Positions 19,561 through 30,422 of a stretch of DNA of 64,000 nucleotides are shown in pieces. Source of the DNA: Ypsolopha sequella (lineage: Eukaryota; Arthropoda; Insecta; Lepidoptera; Ypsolophidae); the NCBI GenBank assembly GCA_934047225.1, contig OW203997.1:6000417-6064416 (forward strand), given 5' to 3'. Under the pieces are notes generated by a model, which had not been told where the DNA came from, did no database searches, and saw nothing but the letters and a program-made list of their open reading frames with translations. The position numbers and the translations under genes are program-made. How positions within the stretch are numbered: position 1 is the stretch's first letter; each line of letters begins with the position of its first letter.

Positions 19561-20309
19561 GAATAACCCAGGGCTTCCCAAACTTATTTTTACTGTGACG
19601 CCCTTGGGAGTTTGCCATTTTTTTGCGACGCCTTTCCCTTTCTCCTCTCTCTTTGGCTTAAAGTACCTACCGTGTGTAGTTCTAGCCTAGAAACAAGTTA
19701 TTAAAAAAACTCTTTGTCGTATTGAAGCTTAAGGGCCTTACTATTGCCAAATGGGTACTTTCTAAAGCCTACCCCTCGTTTACGGGCAAACCAAAAATAA
19801 TGAAAAAATTTATTATGAATAATCAGACATCTTAGACAACATATGCAACATTTTTCTTTTTCATACCATCAAAATTTCTACATGAAAAAATGTATTAACT
19901 AAATGGTGTTTTTTTGCTTGAATTTCCTACTGCTCCTACGTGGCTTGGCCGATTGAATTCATTTATGCTTTGATAAATAGATACATTTGATAGCTATAAA
20001 CATAACATAGGATTATTCAATCGAATAATCATGTCCACGTGAAAAGTATAATTTTCTCCTATTTCGCCCTGTCAAGGACGCAGCGAGCGTCGTAACAGCC
20101 ACTATGCATTGCGCGCTGATATGAACGTTATTTCAATGTCGCTTCCGTTGATATTCGTTCTGACAAATATCGAGCTGCTAATTTGGCGATGGTAATCGCC
20201 TTAAGGGTGGAGCTCTTCTTCCTCTGTCGAAACGTTTTGACTCCCTTGGGATATTGCTGCGACGCCCCTGGGCGAGGCGATACGCACTTTGGGAAGCCTT
20301 GGAATAACC
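19561..20309. mobile_element. hAT-type MITE with perfect 8-bp duplication
   Basis: GAATAACC stands at 19561-19568 and again at 20302-20309. Between them, CAGGGCTTCCCAAACT at the left end mirrors ACTTTGGGAAGCCTTG at the right end, with two mismatches. CAGRG-type ends and an 8-bp duplication are hallmarks of hAT elements. Removing the nested TTAA-1 leaves about 257 bp, with GTGACGCCCTTGGG and GCGACGCCCCTGGG subterminal words. No transposase. Confidence 0.8.
19729..20204 (-). mobile_element. TTAA-1 MITE, copy 4, nested in the hAT MITE
   Basis: Bounded by TTAA at 19729-19732 and 20201-20204, 476 bp in reverse orientation. Ends read TTAAGGGCCTTACTATTGCC and GGCGATGGTAATCGCCTTAA. It must have inserted after the hAT MITE. 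Confidence 0.8.
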
Positions 20310-21994
20310 TATAAATTAAGATACCTTCAATCACCGAAACAACGTCATACCGAAAAATTATATCCAGACAAAATTAACCGCTTATAACCGATTGGAAATT
20401 TGAGTTTTCGTATACCGCAAAATTAAAAGCTAAAACCGCTTAAAACCGACTAAGAATTGGTATTTACTTTTAATTGCTGCCCGCGTGACGCACAGCCTAC
20501 TCTCGTCTCAAACCCTCGCTTACCCCTTTATGCCCGCTACGCACTGAATCGTCTTTATATCGGTACCGAAACAGGAAAACGATGAAATAATGGAACATAA
20601 TTCAAAAAGGCTACCGCTATTCATTTCGGTAATTTTATAGGATATCGGTACCGCTTTCAATCCCTGCTATAATCTATGCGACGACATAGATTTTTACACA
20701 CATACCACGGCGGTCAAGGAAAACTCGCGTTCTAATTGTTTGGACCGCAGACCGCAGAACGCGTTGTGTGATCGGCCCCTAAGCTGGGTTTATTTAGTTT
20801 TATTACCGAAACCTCCGGTAGTTCCACTGAAATTGAAATATTTAAATCCGTTACAAATCCGAGATTCGCCTCGGGAATAAATACCGTCTAATTTTGGCAA
20901 AAATAACTGTAAGAAAATCGGTCCTGGTGCTTGTTCCAGCATCATTCGAAAATTACTTTTACTGGTAACGATATTTCTCTGAAATGAGATGTTTAAAAAT
21001 TATGAAAATAATATTTAGTGTTAAGTATAAGGAAAAAAAAAATTACTACTGAAAATTACTTTTGCGTTAAAAGAATTAATATAAAAGAAGTTAAAAGAAA
21101 AAATTCTCGACAGTCAAGCTGTTTTTAGACTAAAGTTAAGTAAAATTGGTTATTTCTTATAGTAATGGTATTTGTATGGTTCTTACACTTAAATACGAGG
21201 AAAATATTGCTAAGATAATTTGTTGTATTTCTTTCGTGTTTTCTTAATAAATAAAATGTAAATAGAAATGAAATTCTGATAAATTTTATACAATCTGTGA
21301 GGTAGTCCTTATACTCTAATAAGGGTATTAGAAAACATTTAAATTTATGAAATGGAAAATTATTAAGAAAATCTAGCAGAAAAATCTTTACATTTATGAT
21401 TGTAAAGCTTTAAACATATCTTTTGCAATGTAATACATTTTTTTAAATAATACATTGAAACAGTATTTGTTCTTATAATACATATTTTCATACATATGTA
21501 CATGTTCATATGAAATGGGTAAAAATAACTAAAATTTTATGAAATAATTTGATATTCTGCTGATCTTCAATTCTCATGGTCAGGTCATGGACGTATGGTC
21601 AGGTCATGTGCACACAAAAAGATTAATCATGAGGTAAAATCAACATGAAGAACGAATCTTAAAACAAAAAAAAAAAAAAATGTATGAGTAGTATTTATCC
21701 TACTTTTTGGATATATACTGAGTGTAAATGGGTAAAAATTCAGAATTTACCCAATGGTGAGTATTTACTAGGATAAATACCATTATAACCATGGCAGGTA
21801 ACTTTTGGCAGCTCAACTGCCATGTTATGTGCCTCACTAAAATGACCACTGATTAGCTGTTTCTTTACAATGCAATGGTAATTAAGACATTTAGCCATTC
21901 ACACTCAGGGCAAAATTAAAACTGCATTCACTTAAGTACAGTATTTTTAATTTAGACAGATATAATCCAGTAGAGAAGGGTTTAATATTAGGTA
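20310..21994. other. Long AT-rich stretch, no gene
   Basis: Contains A-runs, scattered ATGAAATTNTGATA words and no open frame above about 70 codons. I see no recurrent repeat from this window in it. It could be unique sequence. Confidence 0.4.
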
Positions 21995-22400
21995 TTTACA
22001 TATGAAATTGCCTTTTCTATAGAGAATTTGAAGGAAACTCAATTTTCAGTACTAACATTTTTTCAGTTTTTTTAATGACAAATCCAAATTATGTTATTTC
22101 TTTTGTGTATGAATGAGACAACATTAAGCTAACAGCTACATTAATTTAATTTTTGAAAGGTGTCAGCTGTAAAAGATAATCTTATCATGGAAATAGATTG
22201 CATTTGGGACTATCTATTTTTGTAATCAAACTGAAAACAAAAACAAAATTTAATACGTAAATTCAATTTTTAAATTTAAAACATTGAAATCAACTTTCTA
22301 ACAAAAAACAAATAATTGGAAGTATTGAAGTATTGAATTACAGGAATTATGAATCTGCAAGAAAATTTCGGCAATTTTATATATAAAGACGTATTATATT
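21995..22400 (+). repeat. REP-Y dispersed repeat, copy 1
   Basis: AATTTGAAGGAAACTCAATTTTC through TGCAAGAAAATTTCGGCAAT matches 43770-44170 in reverse, over about 400 bp with many substitutions. A third, partial relative lies at about 56325-56400. Unclassified, non-coding. Confidence 0.5.
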
Positions 22401-22546
22401 AGGGCTCAGTTATCATAATGTACAATTTGCTAGCAAAGCTAAACTAACTATGTCGTTGTAGCTAAATACTGGCATCAATCAATGGTTCAATAGGTTCATT
22501 TTGTAAATTTTGACCAGCTTGACAAACGATGGCTTCCCTATAATTA

Positions 22547-23135
22547 AAAAACCGGCCAAGTGCGAGTCAGACTCGCGCACGAAGGGTTCCGTACCATTAT
22601 CTATAAAAACGGCAAAAAACATGTCTGTTGTATGGGAGCCCCCTTAAATATTTATTTTATTCTGTTTTTAAGGTTCCGTACCCAAAGGGTAATCAACGGG
22701 ACCCTATTACTAAGACTCCGCTGTCCGTCTGTCTGTCCGTCTGTCACCAGCCTGTATCTCATGAACCGTGATAGTTGAAATTTTCACAGATGATGTATTT
22801 CTGTTGCCGCTATAACAACAAATACTAAAAAACAGAATAAAATAAATATTTAAGGGGCATCAAATACAACAGTCATGTTTTTTTTCGCCGTTTTTATAGA
22901 TAATACCCTTCGAGCGCGAGTCCGAATCGCACCTGGCTGGTTTTTAGTATTTGTTGTTATAGCGGCAACGGAAATACATCATCTGTGAAAATTTCAACAG
23001 TCTATAACTATCATGGTTCATGAGATACAGCCTGGTGACAGACGGACAGACGGACAGACAGACGGGCAGCCGAGTCTTAGTTATTATATATTGGGTTCCG
23101 TTAGTTACCCTTTTTGTGCGGAACCCTAAAAATAG
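22547..23135 (-). mobile_element. GGTTCC-K element interrupted by another GGTTCC-K
   Basis: Starts AAAACCGGCCAAGTGCGAGT, runs to TTTATTCTGTTTTT, is interrupted at 22669-22946, and resumes at AGTATTTGTTGTTATAGCGG through GTGCGGAACCCTAAAA. Joined, the two parts match a single GGTTCC-K in reverse. The family has conserved ends with a small hairpin near each (TACCC/GGGTA and GCGAGTC/GACTCGC) and no coding capacity. I recognise it as a widespread lepidopteran repeat; its class is unsettled. Confidence 0.65.
22669..22946 (+). mobile_element. GGTTCC-K element, inner copy
   Basis: AAGGTTCCGTACCCAAAGGG through CGCACCTGGCTGGTTTTT, about 278 bp, forward. It lies in the T-run of an older reverse copy. 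No clear target duplication can be told apart from the T-run. Confidence 0.7.
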
Positions 23136-23769
23136 CGATTTTTCAAGTTTTTGAAAAAATAACTTTACGGGTACGTACATGATATGGCTTATATACAATA
23201 TAATCCTACAGAATTACCTGTCGTATGTACAGAGGTAGAAATCCACCGCTGAAAAATGAATTATGTAGAGACTGCATGACGCGAATAACAAATGTGTTTT
23301 TAGTAAATCTGTAACAAGTTTTTGCGTCACTAGAAGGCCTAGTTGACGTCATTTCCTTTGTGTTTTTTTCTATAGCTTGAGACTTTTACACATAATATTA
23401 TGCTAAGCACCTGTTTAAATCGCAGTTTTAAACGAATTCGTGTGCCTTTTTGTAAAATATTCTTAGGTACGGAATAACTGTGAAATATCCTTCATAAATT
23501 GTTTGATAGAAATGTGATTTTAATGGAAGATAACTTGCAGAATTATGGAAATTTAAATTGCAGGATATTCAGAAAAAACGGATGAACGCTAAAATCCTAG
23601 GATTTTTGCACAAACATTTTTTTTACGGACTATAAGGAGTTGATGTTTTTTACGGACTATAAGGGGTTGCCTCGCTTCGCTTGGTTCCCGCTCCTCGCTC
23701 CGCTCGTCGTTGCACCTATTTTTGAATTTTTTCCAGGCAGGACCGTGTAACATTCTATTTAGGATTTTC
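23136..23769. other. No gene; short duplicated word
   Basis: TTTTTACGGACTATAAGG occurs twice, about 27 bp apart (23622 and 23648), followed by a GCTTCGCTTGGTTCCCGCTC-type stretch. Otherwise AT-rich and unassigned. Confidence 0.4.
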
Positions 23770-23976
23770 GTGATGATCCGTTTTTTAGGGTTCCGTATAC
23801 CTGAAGGGTAACACGGATCCCTACTGATGTCCGTTTGTCTGTCTGTCTGTCCGTCCGTATGCCACGGGTCTCTAGCTCTTAGACGGAATGAGATAGAGAC
23901 CTGAAATTTTGACATGTTATGATATTGACCCAAAACCGAATATTGAATTAAAAATGTTGTTAAATTATTTTTTACT
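23770..23976 (+). repeat. GGTTCC-J element, truncated
   Basis: TTAGGGTTCCGTATACCTGAA, then GTCTGTCTGTCTGTCCGTCC and CTCTAGCTCTTAGACGGAAT match the first ~200 bp of GGTTCC-J (33369, 49306, reverse 41608). It stops at ATTATTTTTT where a reverse retroelement tail begins. Confidence 0.6.
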
Positions 23977-24158
23977 AGCCTTTTGCCCGCGGCTTCGCCC
24001 GCGTTTATTCAACTCTGCTCCGTTTTTGAATATTTCAGCGCCACCTATTATCGAAGTAGGAATTATTTTTGTGTTACGTGACATCGCTGTAACACTAGCG
24101 TCACCAATCGGTCTTTTTAGCATCGTGTTCGTTAGAGGATTTAGCAACGCAATCTAGA
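23977..24158 (-). mobile_element. Retroelement with GCGGGCGAAGCCGCGGGCAA tail, reverse fragment
   Basis: ACTAGCCTTTTGCCCGCGGC and TTCGCCCGCGTTTA are the reverse complement of the tail at 3640-3670. The ~150 bp beyond (ATTTCAGCGCCACCTATTAT) differ from the other copies. The open frames on both strands here are incidental. Confidence 0.5.
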
Positions 24159-24343
24159 TTTCGTTAGAATTTTACACCTTTTTTGTGGCTACAAACTGAT
24201 GTATGGAAACTGCTAGTCTATACGTAGTAATACTTAGCATTGATAGTATGCAGAAAATATCTGATGTCTATTTCCCGAATAATGAGATTAAAAACATCTT
24301 CAAAAAAGCCGACAATACACCTATATTGTAAGATAGTAAACTC

Positions 24344-24398
24344 AAAATGGAGATATAAATCAACATAAAAATTTTATGTTGATTTATATCTCCATTTT
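24344..24398. repeat. Perfect 55-base palindrome
   Basis: Arms 24344-24370 and 24372-24398 pair over 27 bp with a one-base centre (A at 24371). The arm word GGAGATATAAAT recurs next to HP-O elements at about 24760 and 40725, so the palindrome is probably a piece of HP-O. Confidence 0.75.
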
Positions 24399-24399
24399 C

Positions 24400-24658
24400 A
24401 GCGGTGGCGTGCACAGAACTCTTTGCTGGAAAAGCAAGCAATTGGTCAAGAACAAAAATAAAAAAAATATGAAAATTTTTTAATATCACTTTGAAAAAAA
24501 TAAGTTTGTATGACGCCAGGGTAGACAATGTCTACCATAGAGTGAAAATTTCCTATACAAACTTTTTTTTTCAAAGTGATATTTAAATTTTTTCATATTT
24601 TTTTATTGTTTTTCTTGACCAATTGCTTGCTTTTCCAGCAAAAGGTTCTGTGCACCCA
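24400..24658. mobile_element. HP-N foldback MITE, copy 2 (most complete)
   Basis: GGTGGCGTGCACAGAACTC and GCTGGAAAAGCAAGCAATTG mirror CAATTGCTTGCTTTTCCAGC and GGTTCTGTGCACCCAC. Arms of about 115 bp flank AGGGTAGACAATGTCTACC. About 255 bp. Copy 1 is at 16706; a fragment is at 57900. Non-coding. Confidence 0.75.
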
Positions 24659-24830
24659 CATTATATCATATATGCAGTATAGAAACGCAGAAAGAAAATT
24701 AAATCTGGATGAAAACTTTTCTTTCTGCGTTTCTATACTGCAATGATATAATGTTAATTTATATCTCCTTGCGATGGATAAATCACCAAGTATTCAAATA
24801 TAGAAATTTATTTCTGTCATAGTTTCAAAA
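24659..24830. mobile_element. HP-O foldback, short copy without tRNA-like body
   Basis: GCAGTATAGAAACGCAGAAA mirrors TTTCTGCGTTTCTATACTGC within about 60 bp. It is followed by ATCTCCTTGCGATGGATAAA and TATAGAAATTTATTT, which also follow the 40470 copy. It lacks the tRNA-like insert of that copy. Confidence 0.65.
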
Positions 24831-25732
24831 TGGAGAGGTTTTACCGAAGAATTGACAGAAATATATATGTATGTATGACAGACAACATACGGTGACTTTG
24901 GTTAATTTAGCCAAATTCATACTGGATACTTTGTAAGTGATCAGATCACTGATCATACAAGGTTCCGTTGAAAGTTTTTTTTCCAGAGGGCTCCTATGCT
25001 TACATTAAAATTTATCAGTACACTCTAAGGTATCTTCATACCAAGTTTGGTGCTTCTATCCGCCCGGAAACAGTAATCATTAAATTCAGCTCTAAGCCTC
25101 TTGTCTACCAGACCCCAAATGGCCGTAAAGATGAGCAGCACCAACATGGCCGTCAGCTGTATTCTAGATACTAGTTACCATGCTAATAACATGCATAATG
25201 CATTACAAGCTAACTAAGCTCGCAATTTACAACTGGCAAAGATTACATAGTCGTTTAGATGCGACAGTTCTTGACAACATAAAACGGGATAAAACTTTTA
25301 TACAGTATACTAATTGCTAATTTCTAAGAAAGGGAGGACTGTAAAGTGTAGGGCGTACGCAATGTACGGGTTCCGTCAACGTAGATATAATCTGCTTGAA
25401 AATGCGCCCCATATTTGAAGCTGAACATGATTTTTTAAATGAATTCTAGAATTTATTTTAATTCTAGAATTCGCTTAGATTCAATTATGTTATGGTGTGT
25501 TAATTCGAAAACCATTTCGAGATTTAGTTTTAATAAGCTGTATTTTAGAACTTGTGGTCTAAAAAATGAGTATTGCTGCTAAAAGCTGCTACCTCGATTT
25601 GCCTTCGTGTGACGTCACTAGAGAAATGGCTGTTTAGAAATGTGTCATGTGTCCTTTGCTATCAAGATAAATTTATAATAATTTGCTTCCCACTGATTTG
25701 ACAGCTGGATGATAGATAAGTAGACAGACAGA
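24831..25732. other. No gene; HP-H scrap
   Basis: GGTGACTTTGGTTAATTTAG and CCAAATTCATACTGGATACT (about 24890-24960) are a diverged HP-H terminal piece. The frame 24968-25174 (68 codons) is not recognised. The rest is AT-rich and unassigned. Confidence 0.4.
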
Positions 25733-25778
25733 GATAGACCACTTTTTTATAAGCAATCACACAACACAATCAGTATAT

Positions 25779-26042
25779 AAGGTCTTTCAATTTAAATGGA
25801 AAGTAATTAAGGAGGTGATTCAGTATGGTTAATACATCACATTCCACTGCAAAGCTATTTTTTTTGCGCGAACTATTTTTTCACTTCTCAGTAAAAAGTG
25901 GTCCGATCAGCTGACTCAGTTTGTATGGAAAGTGAAGAAAAAGTTCGCGCAAAAAAAAGTAGGTACTTTTCAGTGGAATGTAATGCATTAAGGATACTGA
26001 AACACCTCCTACATTACTTTCCATTTAAATTGAAAGACCTTA
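25779..26042. mobile_element. HP-T foldback MITE
   Basis: AAGGTCTTTCAATTTAAATGG mirrors CCATTTAAATTGAAAGACCTT. Further mirrored pairs are GAACTATTTTTTCACTTCTC against GAAGTGAAGAAAAAGTTC. About 264 bp with TATA at both edges. The frame 25898-26101 crosses it by chance. Only copy in the window. Confidence 0.7.
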
Positions 26043-26310
26043 TACAAGACGACTTTTTGATCATCGTCCAAATTCATACTGGAAGCTTGGTAAGTGCTTA
26101 GAATCATCAATCAAAAGAAATTTTTGTGAAATTCGTATAATGAAATTTCGACTTCCCATAGTAATACACCCCCAGTCCTGAGTGAATCACTATGGGGAGT
26201 CGAAATTTTATTTTATGAATTTTACAAAAATCGTTATTGGTTCATGATGCTGGTCACTTACCAAGGCTCAAGTATGAATTTGGACGATGTTCACAAATTC
26301 ACCTTGTATA
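26041..26310. mobile_element. HP-H foldback MITE, copy 2
   Basis: TATACAAGACGACTTTTTGATC mirrors GTTCACAAATTCACCTTGTATA, about 270 bp. More diverged than copies 1 and 3. It directly abuts HP-T, sharing TATA. Confidence 0.7.
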
Positions 26311-26475
26311 ATGTCTAAAATTCTCAAGTGACGTCATAAAGGACAATTATTTAAAAAATCATAAAAATATAATGGTTAATTTATATACCAAAAAAAAAAA
26401 CTATTGCCTAAAATTACGTACAACATCTGAAAAAAAATATTTGTAATTAAGCCATGGGAATTGTTTGGACACGAA

Positions 26476-27267
26476 TCGAACATACTTAGTGGTCTCTATT
26501 GTGAGTTGCTATGAGTTTTGCTCGTAGGTGGAATCAACCGAGCGATCTGATCCACAAAAAACTAAACCATTGAATTAGACATACTAAAAATATATATCCA
26601 CGTATTTTACAGCAAACATCGTCTACATTAGAGTTTTAAAAGCTTATAATTTTTTTTATTTGTAACTACTTATATCGACAATTTCTGCATAGCTTAATTT
26701 TTCCTGTAACTTTACTAGATTTTATAATACTTAGAGAATGATTTTTTTAAAACTTTCGGTTCCTTACTTTCGAAGATAGTAGGCGGGATTTTCATCATTT
26801 CAATTTTTTATAAATTTTATTTTACCATTTTATGTGGGCGAATTATGGTATTTTTGTACAAAATTTCTCTCAGTTCAATCTTTCGATTTAAAAATCAGTC
26901 TCTAGCATAAGCGGATCAGAATATTCAACCAAAGAATTTAAGTCTCACCATAATGGTTTCTTTTTCATCCTTTGGGTACGGAACCCTAAAGATTAAATTA
27001 ATGAAGGAAAGCAATAAATTTGGCCTAATTTTGTGAACGACACAGCTTGAATCATTAGAATAAGTGTGAATCGCTCGATAAGTAAGTCACATCCTTATAT
27101 TCTAAGGTCACATCCCTTTCCGGTGACCTTTGTACCCACTCAACGCACAGTCTCACCCAAAGAACACTTACGTAGTCTCACGCATAGAGGACAAACTCCA
27201 CTATAGTCGCGTGGTTGTCACGACTTAAATCTATCGCAACAATCATTTCATTTCATTTCACAAACGT
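26476..27267. other. No gene; GGTTCC scrap
   Basis: CATCCTTTGGGTACGGAACC (about 26966-26985) is the reversed end of a GGTTCC element without its body. Otherwise unassigned AT-rich sequence with a few CACATCC words near 27090-27120. Confidence 0.4.
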
Positions 27268-27697
27268 CTTTTTAGGATTCCGTACCGAAAGGGTAACCAA
27301 CGGGACCCTATTACTAGGACTCCGCTGTCCGTCTGTCTGTCCGTCTATCCGTCTGTCACCAGGCTGTATCTCATGAACCGTGACAGTAAGACAGTTGAAA
27401 TTTTCACAAATATAATAACCACTATAACAACAAATACTAAAAAACAGAATAAAATAAATATTTAAGGGGGCTCCCATACAACAGATTTGTTTTTTTTGCC
27501 GTTTTTATAGTTAATGGTATGAAATTTTCACAGATGATGTATATCTGTTGCGGCTATAACATCAAATACTAAAAAACAGAATAATATAAATATTAAAGGG
27601 GGCTCCCATACAACAGACATGTTTTTTTTGCCGTTTTTATATATTATGGTACGGAACCCTTCGTGCGCGAGTCTGACCCGCACTTGGCAGGTTTTTT
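27268..27697 (+). mobile_element. GGTTCC-K element with internal duplication
   Basis: TAGGATTCCGTACCGAAAGG through TCTGACCCGCACTTGGCAGG. The segment from TTGAAATTTTCACA through TTTGCCGTTTTTATA appears twice (about 27395-27510 and 27523-27645), so the element is ~430 bp rather than ~280. Confidence 0.7.
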
Positions 27698-28116
27698 GTT
27701 TATCTTAATTTCATGGATCGAATTTAAACCTTAAAATCTGGAAAACTAGGGCTAAGAAATTTTGTCATTTTGCTAAATAGATTTTATTATGACATGTAAA
27801 ATAGGTAAAGATTTGTTTTTCTATATATAGACCAACTTGAAAAGCATAGGTCGTGACGTGACAGTGTCGGAAGAGTGGACCATCTCATCTGGGACAATAG
27901 TCTGTGGCATTTGCCCTCCGGGAGCTATTCAGCGATCCGTTGGATGAGAGAATGTGTGTGGGTTCAGCCAGTGCTTATAAAAGTAATTATTAAAAAATAC
28001 TATGTTATGAGAGATTCGTTGGTCCATTTTACTAGTTATAGAAAAACGGTTGAATCTAAAACGGTTCATTAGAGGAATTAATTAGTTAAAATTTTAAATT
28101 TCCAAACGGAAACCCA
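27698..28116. other. No gene seen
   Basis: AT-rich unassigned sequence. The frame 27875-28072 (65 codons) is not recognised. Confidence 0.4.
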
Positions 28117-28668
28117 TAAGAGCAGTTTCGCAGCCGGATTGTGCCGGTTGTTGAATAACTATTGAGTGAATTATGAATTTAAGTGTTCTGTTTCGATTAA
28201 GAGGCTATGCGAATTTTATTTTTGTTACTGTCACTCCAAGCGAAAACACGCTCAGTGCGAGAGGGGTGGATTCAGGGCGAAAGCGAAAAATGTTAGTTTT
28301 ATAATTTTTATAAAAAAACTAAAATAGCTAGCAAAATTTCAAATATCAAATCTCTAGATATTGTTGAAACACACCTAATAAAATATGTTCGAGTTCTGTA
28401 TATGGTTCCTATTCGTCAAACGAGGAGAAAAAGTGTGTTTGAAGACCTCATTTCAACAATTATTTCTATCGAGGAAAATTTATCCAAACACGTTTTCCAA
28501 TTTCAAAACCCTAGATTATATAGTCAAAATGCATATACCAGAAACTGATTATGATTTTCCGCGTATTTCATGAAATACACGGAAAAGAAACACCCGTATT
28601 TTTCTCGCATATCGCCTTAATTAAAAAAAGGCGGGTATTTCACAATCCGGCTGCGAAACCGCTCTTAA
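28117..28668. mobile_element. HP-D foldback MITE, short form, carrying TTAA-2
   Basis: TAAGAGCAGTTTCGCAGCCGG mirrors CCGGCTGCGAAACCGCTCTTA. Between the ends lie TTGAATAACTATTGAGTGAA and AAGTGTTCTGTTTCGATTAA, shared with the copies at 39751 and 46255. This copy lacks the central half of the family. TTAA-2 sits inside it at 28197-28620. Confidence 0.75.
28197..28620 (+). mobile_element. TTAA-2 MITE, copy 2, with verified insertion site
   Basis: TTAA at 28197-28200 and 28617-28620 flank a 416-bp body that begins GAGGCTATGCGAATTTTATT and ends CTCGCATATCGCC. The host HP-D reads CGATTAATTAAAAAAA without the insert at about 40279-40294, so insertion duplicated exactly TTAA. The 62-codon frame 28385-28573 parallels frames in other copies but each copy breaks it differently. 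Confidence 0.85.
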
Positions 28669-28750
28669 GTATAGCGAATCTCGGTGTCTGCCCGCACTGT
28701 AACTTAGAAATGGGACCCAAAAAATAATTGAGAAGGGGACCTAACCTCCT

Positions 28751-28863
28751 AAGAAATAGATAAATACAAAGAAATAGTATAAGTACGTACTGAAGTTGTA
28801 TAGTATAAAAATTGTAAACACACCATATTTATACTATTTCTTTGTATTTATCTCTATTTCTTT
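28751..28863. repeat. Foldback hairpin, ~30-bp arms
   Basis: AGAAATAGATAAATACAAAG mirrors CTTTGTATTTATCTCTATTTCT, with AAATAGTATA against TATACTATTT continuing inward. About 113 bp overall. No other copy seen. Confidence 0.6.
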
Positions 28864-30043
28864 AAAGTCAGAATGACACCAAAGCTTTTTTGAAGGGTTT
28901 CCGATTTTTGACGGAAACATAGCAATAAAATATAAACAATGAGCTTTAGAAAGGTCAAACAATTGCATATCTCTACCGAAGTAGCCGCCCTAGTTTTCGA
29001 CCACCTCACTTGACTCACTTTTCAACGTACCACATTTAATTCTCCAGCCACTTCCACCTTCGACTGAAGTACCATCTCAGCCGGTGGTCCACTGTTACAG
29101 AACTTTCTTGTAATATATAATTTATCTTACTTCTGCGATTGTATAATTTGTTTTTTATTTGTTTGCAACGTCCATTTGATATTTTTTTCCATTTTAGACT
29201 TCTAGTTTATTTTTAAAACTCTTCTGATTTCAGTTTTTGTGATCTGATTGAGACCATTCTTAAGACCATGTCGATCTTGGATTGTAGAATCAGCTGTTTT
29301 ACAAAACCGCTAAACGTTGACCCGCTGCATTGAATATCGTAAAAAACATCTAGCGGTTTTGTAAAACCGCGGTTTTTACAATCCATCTGCGACATGTATT
29401 ATACGTGTATACATCGTCACGACATGAATCTCCACAGTCCACACTTGGTACCCCCGCGTTTCACCGACGATTATTACGTCCCAAAGCGACTTCAATGTAA
29501 CGAATTGTAAAAAAAAAATTAAAAAAAAAAAAACAGGAGTGCGGCAAAATTTATTTTACAGACAGTTTTGATGCATATAAAATAAGTCTTTACGAAAACT
29601 TGCATTAAAAAATAATTTATTTAACTCTTAATTAGAATCGAAAAACTTTGAAGGCACACTAAACATCAAAGCAGTTATTACTTGAACAAAAGAATGTAAC
29701 GGATTTATTCAATAATCGCTATTATGTCATTGTAATAGAGTCTAACCAGTTGTCTAACTAACCTGATAATAAATTATCACATGAAGGTCGGCGTTTGAAA
29801 GTTTATTGGCTCGATTTCGCAATATCCAATATGTAGACAACATTTGTTTTGCGGTTATAATGAGGCTGTTACTTCTAATTTAAACTTTATTTTAAATTAG
29901 TTTTTAGGAACGCAAGAGACTGTCGTAGAGAAGTCTGTACTACTTCGCAACTGCTATTCTACATTATTTCGGTCTATTCGTCTTCGTCTACTATATTATA
30001 TTATACACTAAGCTTTCGCTCGCGTGGGAGCTTTCAATCAAGG
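28864..30043. other. No gene; one inverted pair and a REP-C fragment
   Basis: TGTCGATCTTGGATTGTAGAA (29269) and TTTACAATCCATCTGCGACA (29374-29393) form an imperfect inverted pair around a CTAGCGGTTTTGTAAAACCGC hairpin. CCCGCGTTTCACCGACGATT (about 29453) is a reversed REP-C piece. The rest is AT-rich. Confidence 0.4.
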
Positions 30044-30314
30044 TATACAACGTGTAACAGAAAGGTGTAACCATATTTGAAGAGCTTATTCAGTCAATGG
30101 TATAGAACAACTTTTACTATGGAACAAACCCTGTATCTCGAAAAAAAAATATTGACTGTTTCATAGAAAAATGCAATGCCGCTCGGCCGAAATGTGTGGA
30201 AGAGCAGATTTTTTTTTGTGATTTCAGCTTTGGCTCCATAGTAAAAGTTGTTCTATACCATTGACTGAATAAGTTCTTCCAATATGGTTACACCTTTCTG
30301 TTACACATTGTATA
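30044..30314. mobile_element. HP-F foldback MITE, copy 2
   Basis: TATACAACGTGTAACAGAAA mirrors TTTCTGTTACACATTGTATA. Arms of about 110 bp surround GCAATGCCGCTCGGCCGAAATG. About 271 bp. TA or TATA borders suggest a TA target. A sister copy is at 41101. Non-coding. Confidence 0.75.
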
Positions 30315-30422
30315 ATGTAGTGACAGCCCTATATGTTGACCAGGGTCATTACGATGATAATAAAGAATGCCGCATCCAAATCCGTCATGTATGATTCTCA
30401 AGTTAAGAGGATGGCATACCCT

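Larger units (their letters stand above)
25733..26475 (+). repeat. REP-I repeat hit by two foldback MITEs
   Basis: GATAGACCACTTTTTTATAAGC at the left and ATGTCTAAAATTCTCAAGTG with TGACGTCATAAAGG at the right are continuous in the copy at 33719-34240. Here they are separated by HP-T and HP-H in series. It follows the GGTTCC-J core in the 33 kb copy and may be part of a longer unit. Confidence 0.6.

Noticed and set aside
24268..24528. 86-codon minus-strand frame
   Set aside because: It runs through the perfect palindrome and HP-N, so it is a by-product of repeat sequence.
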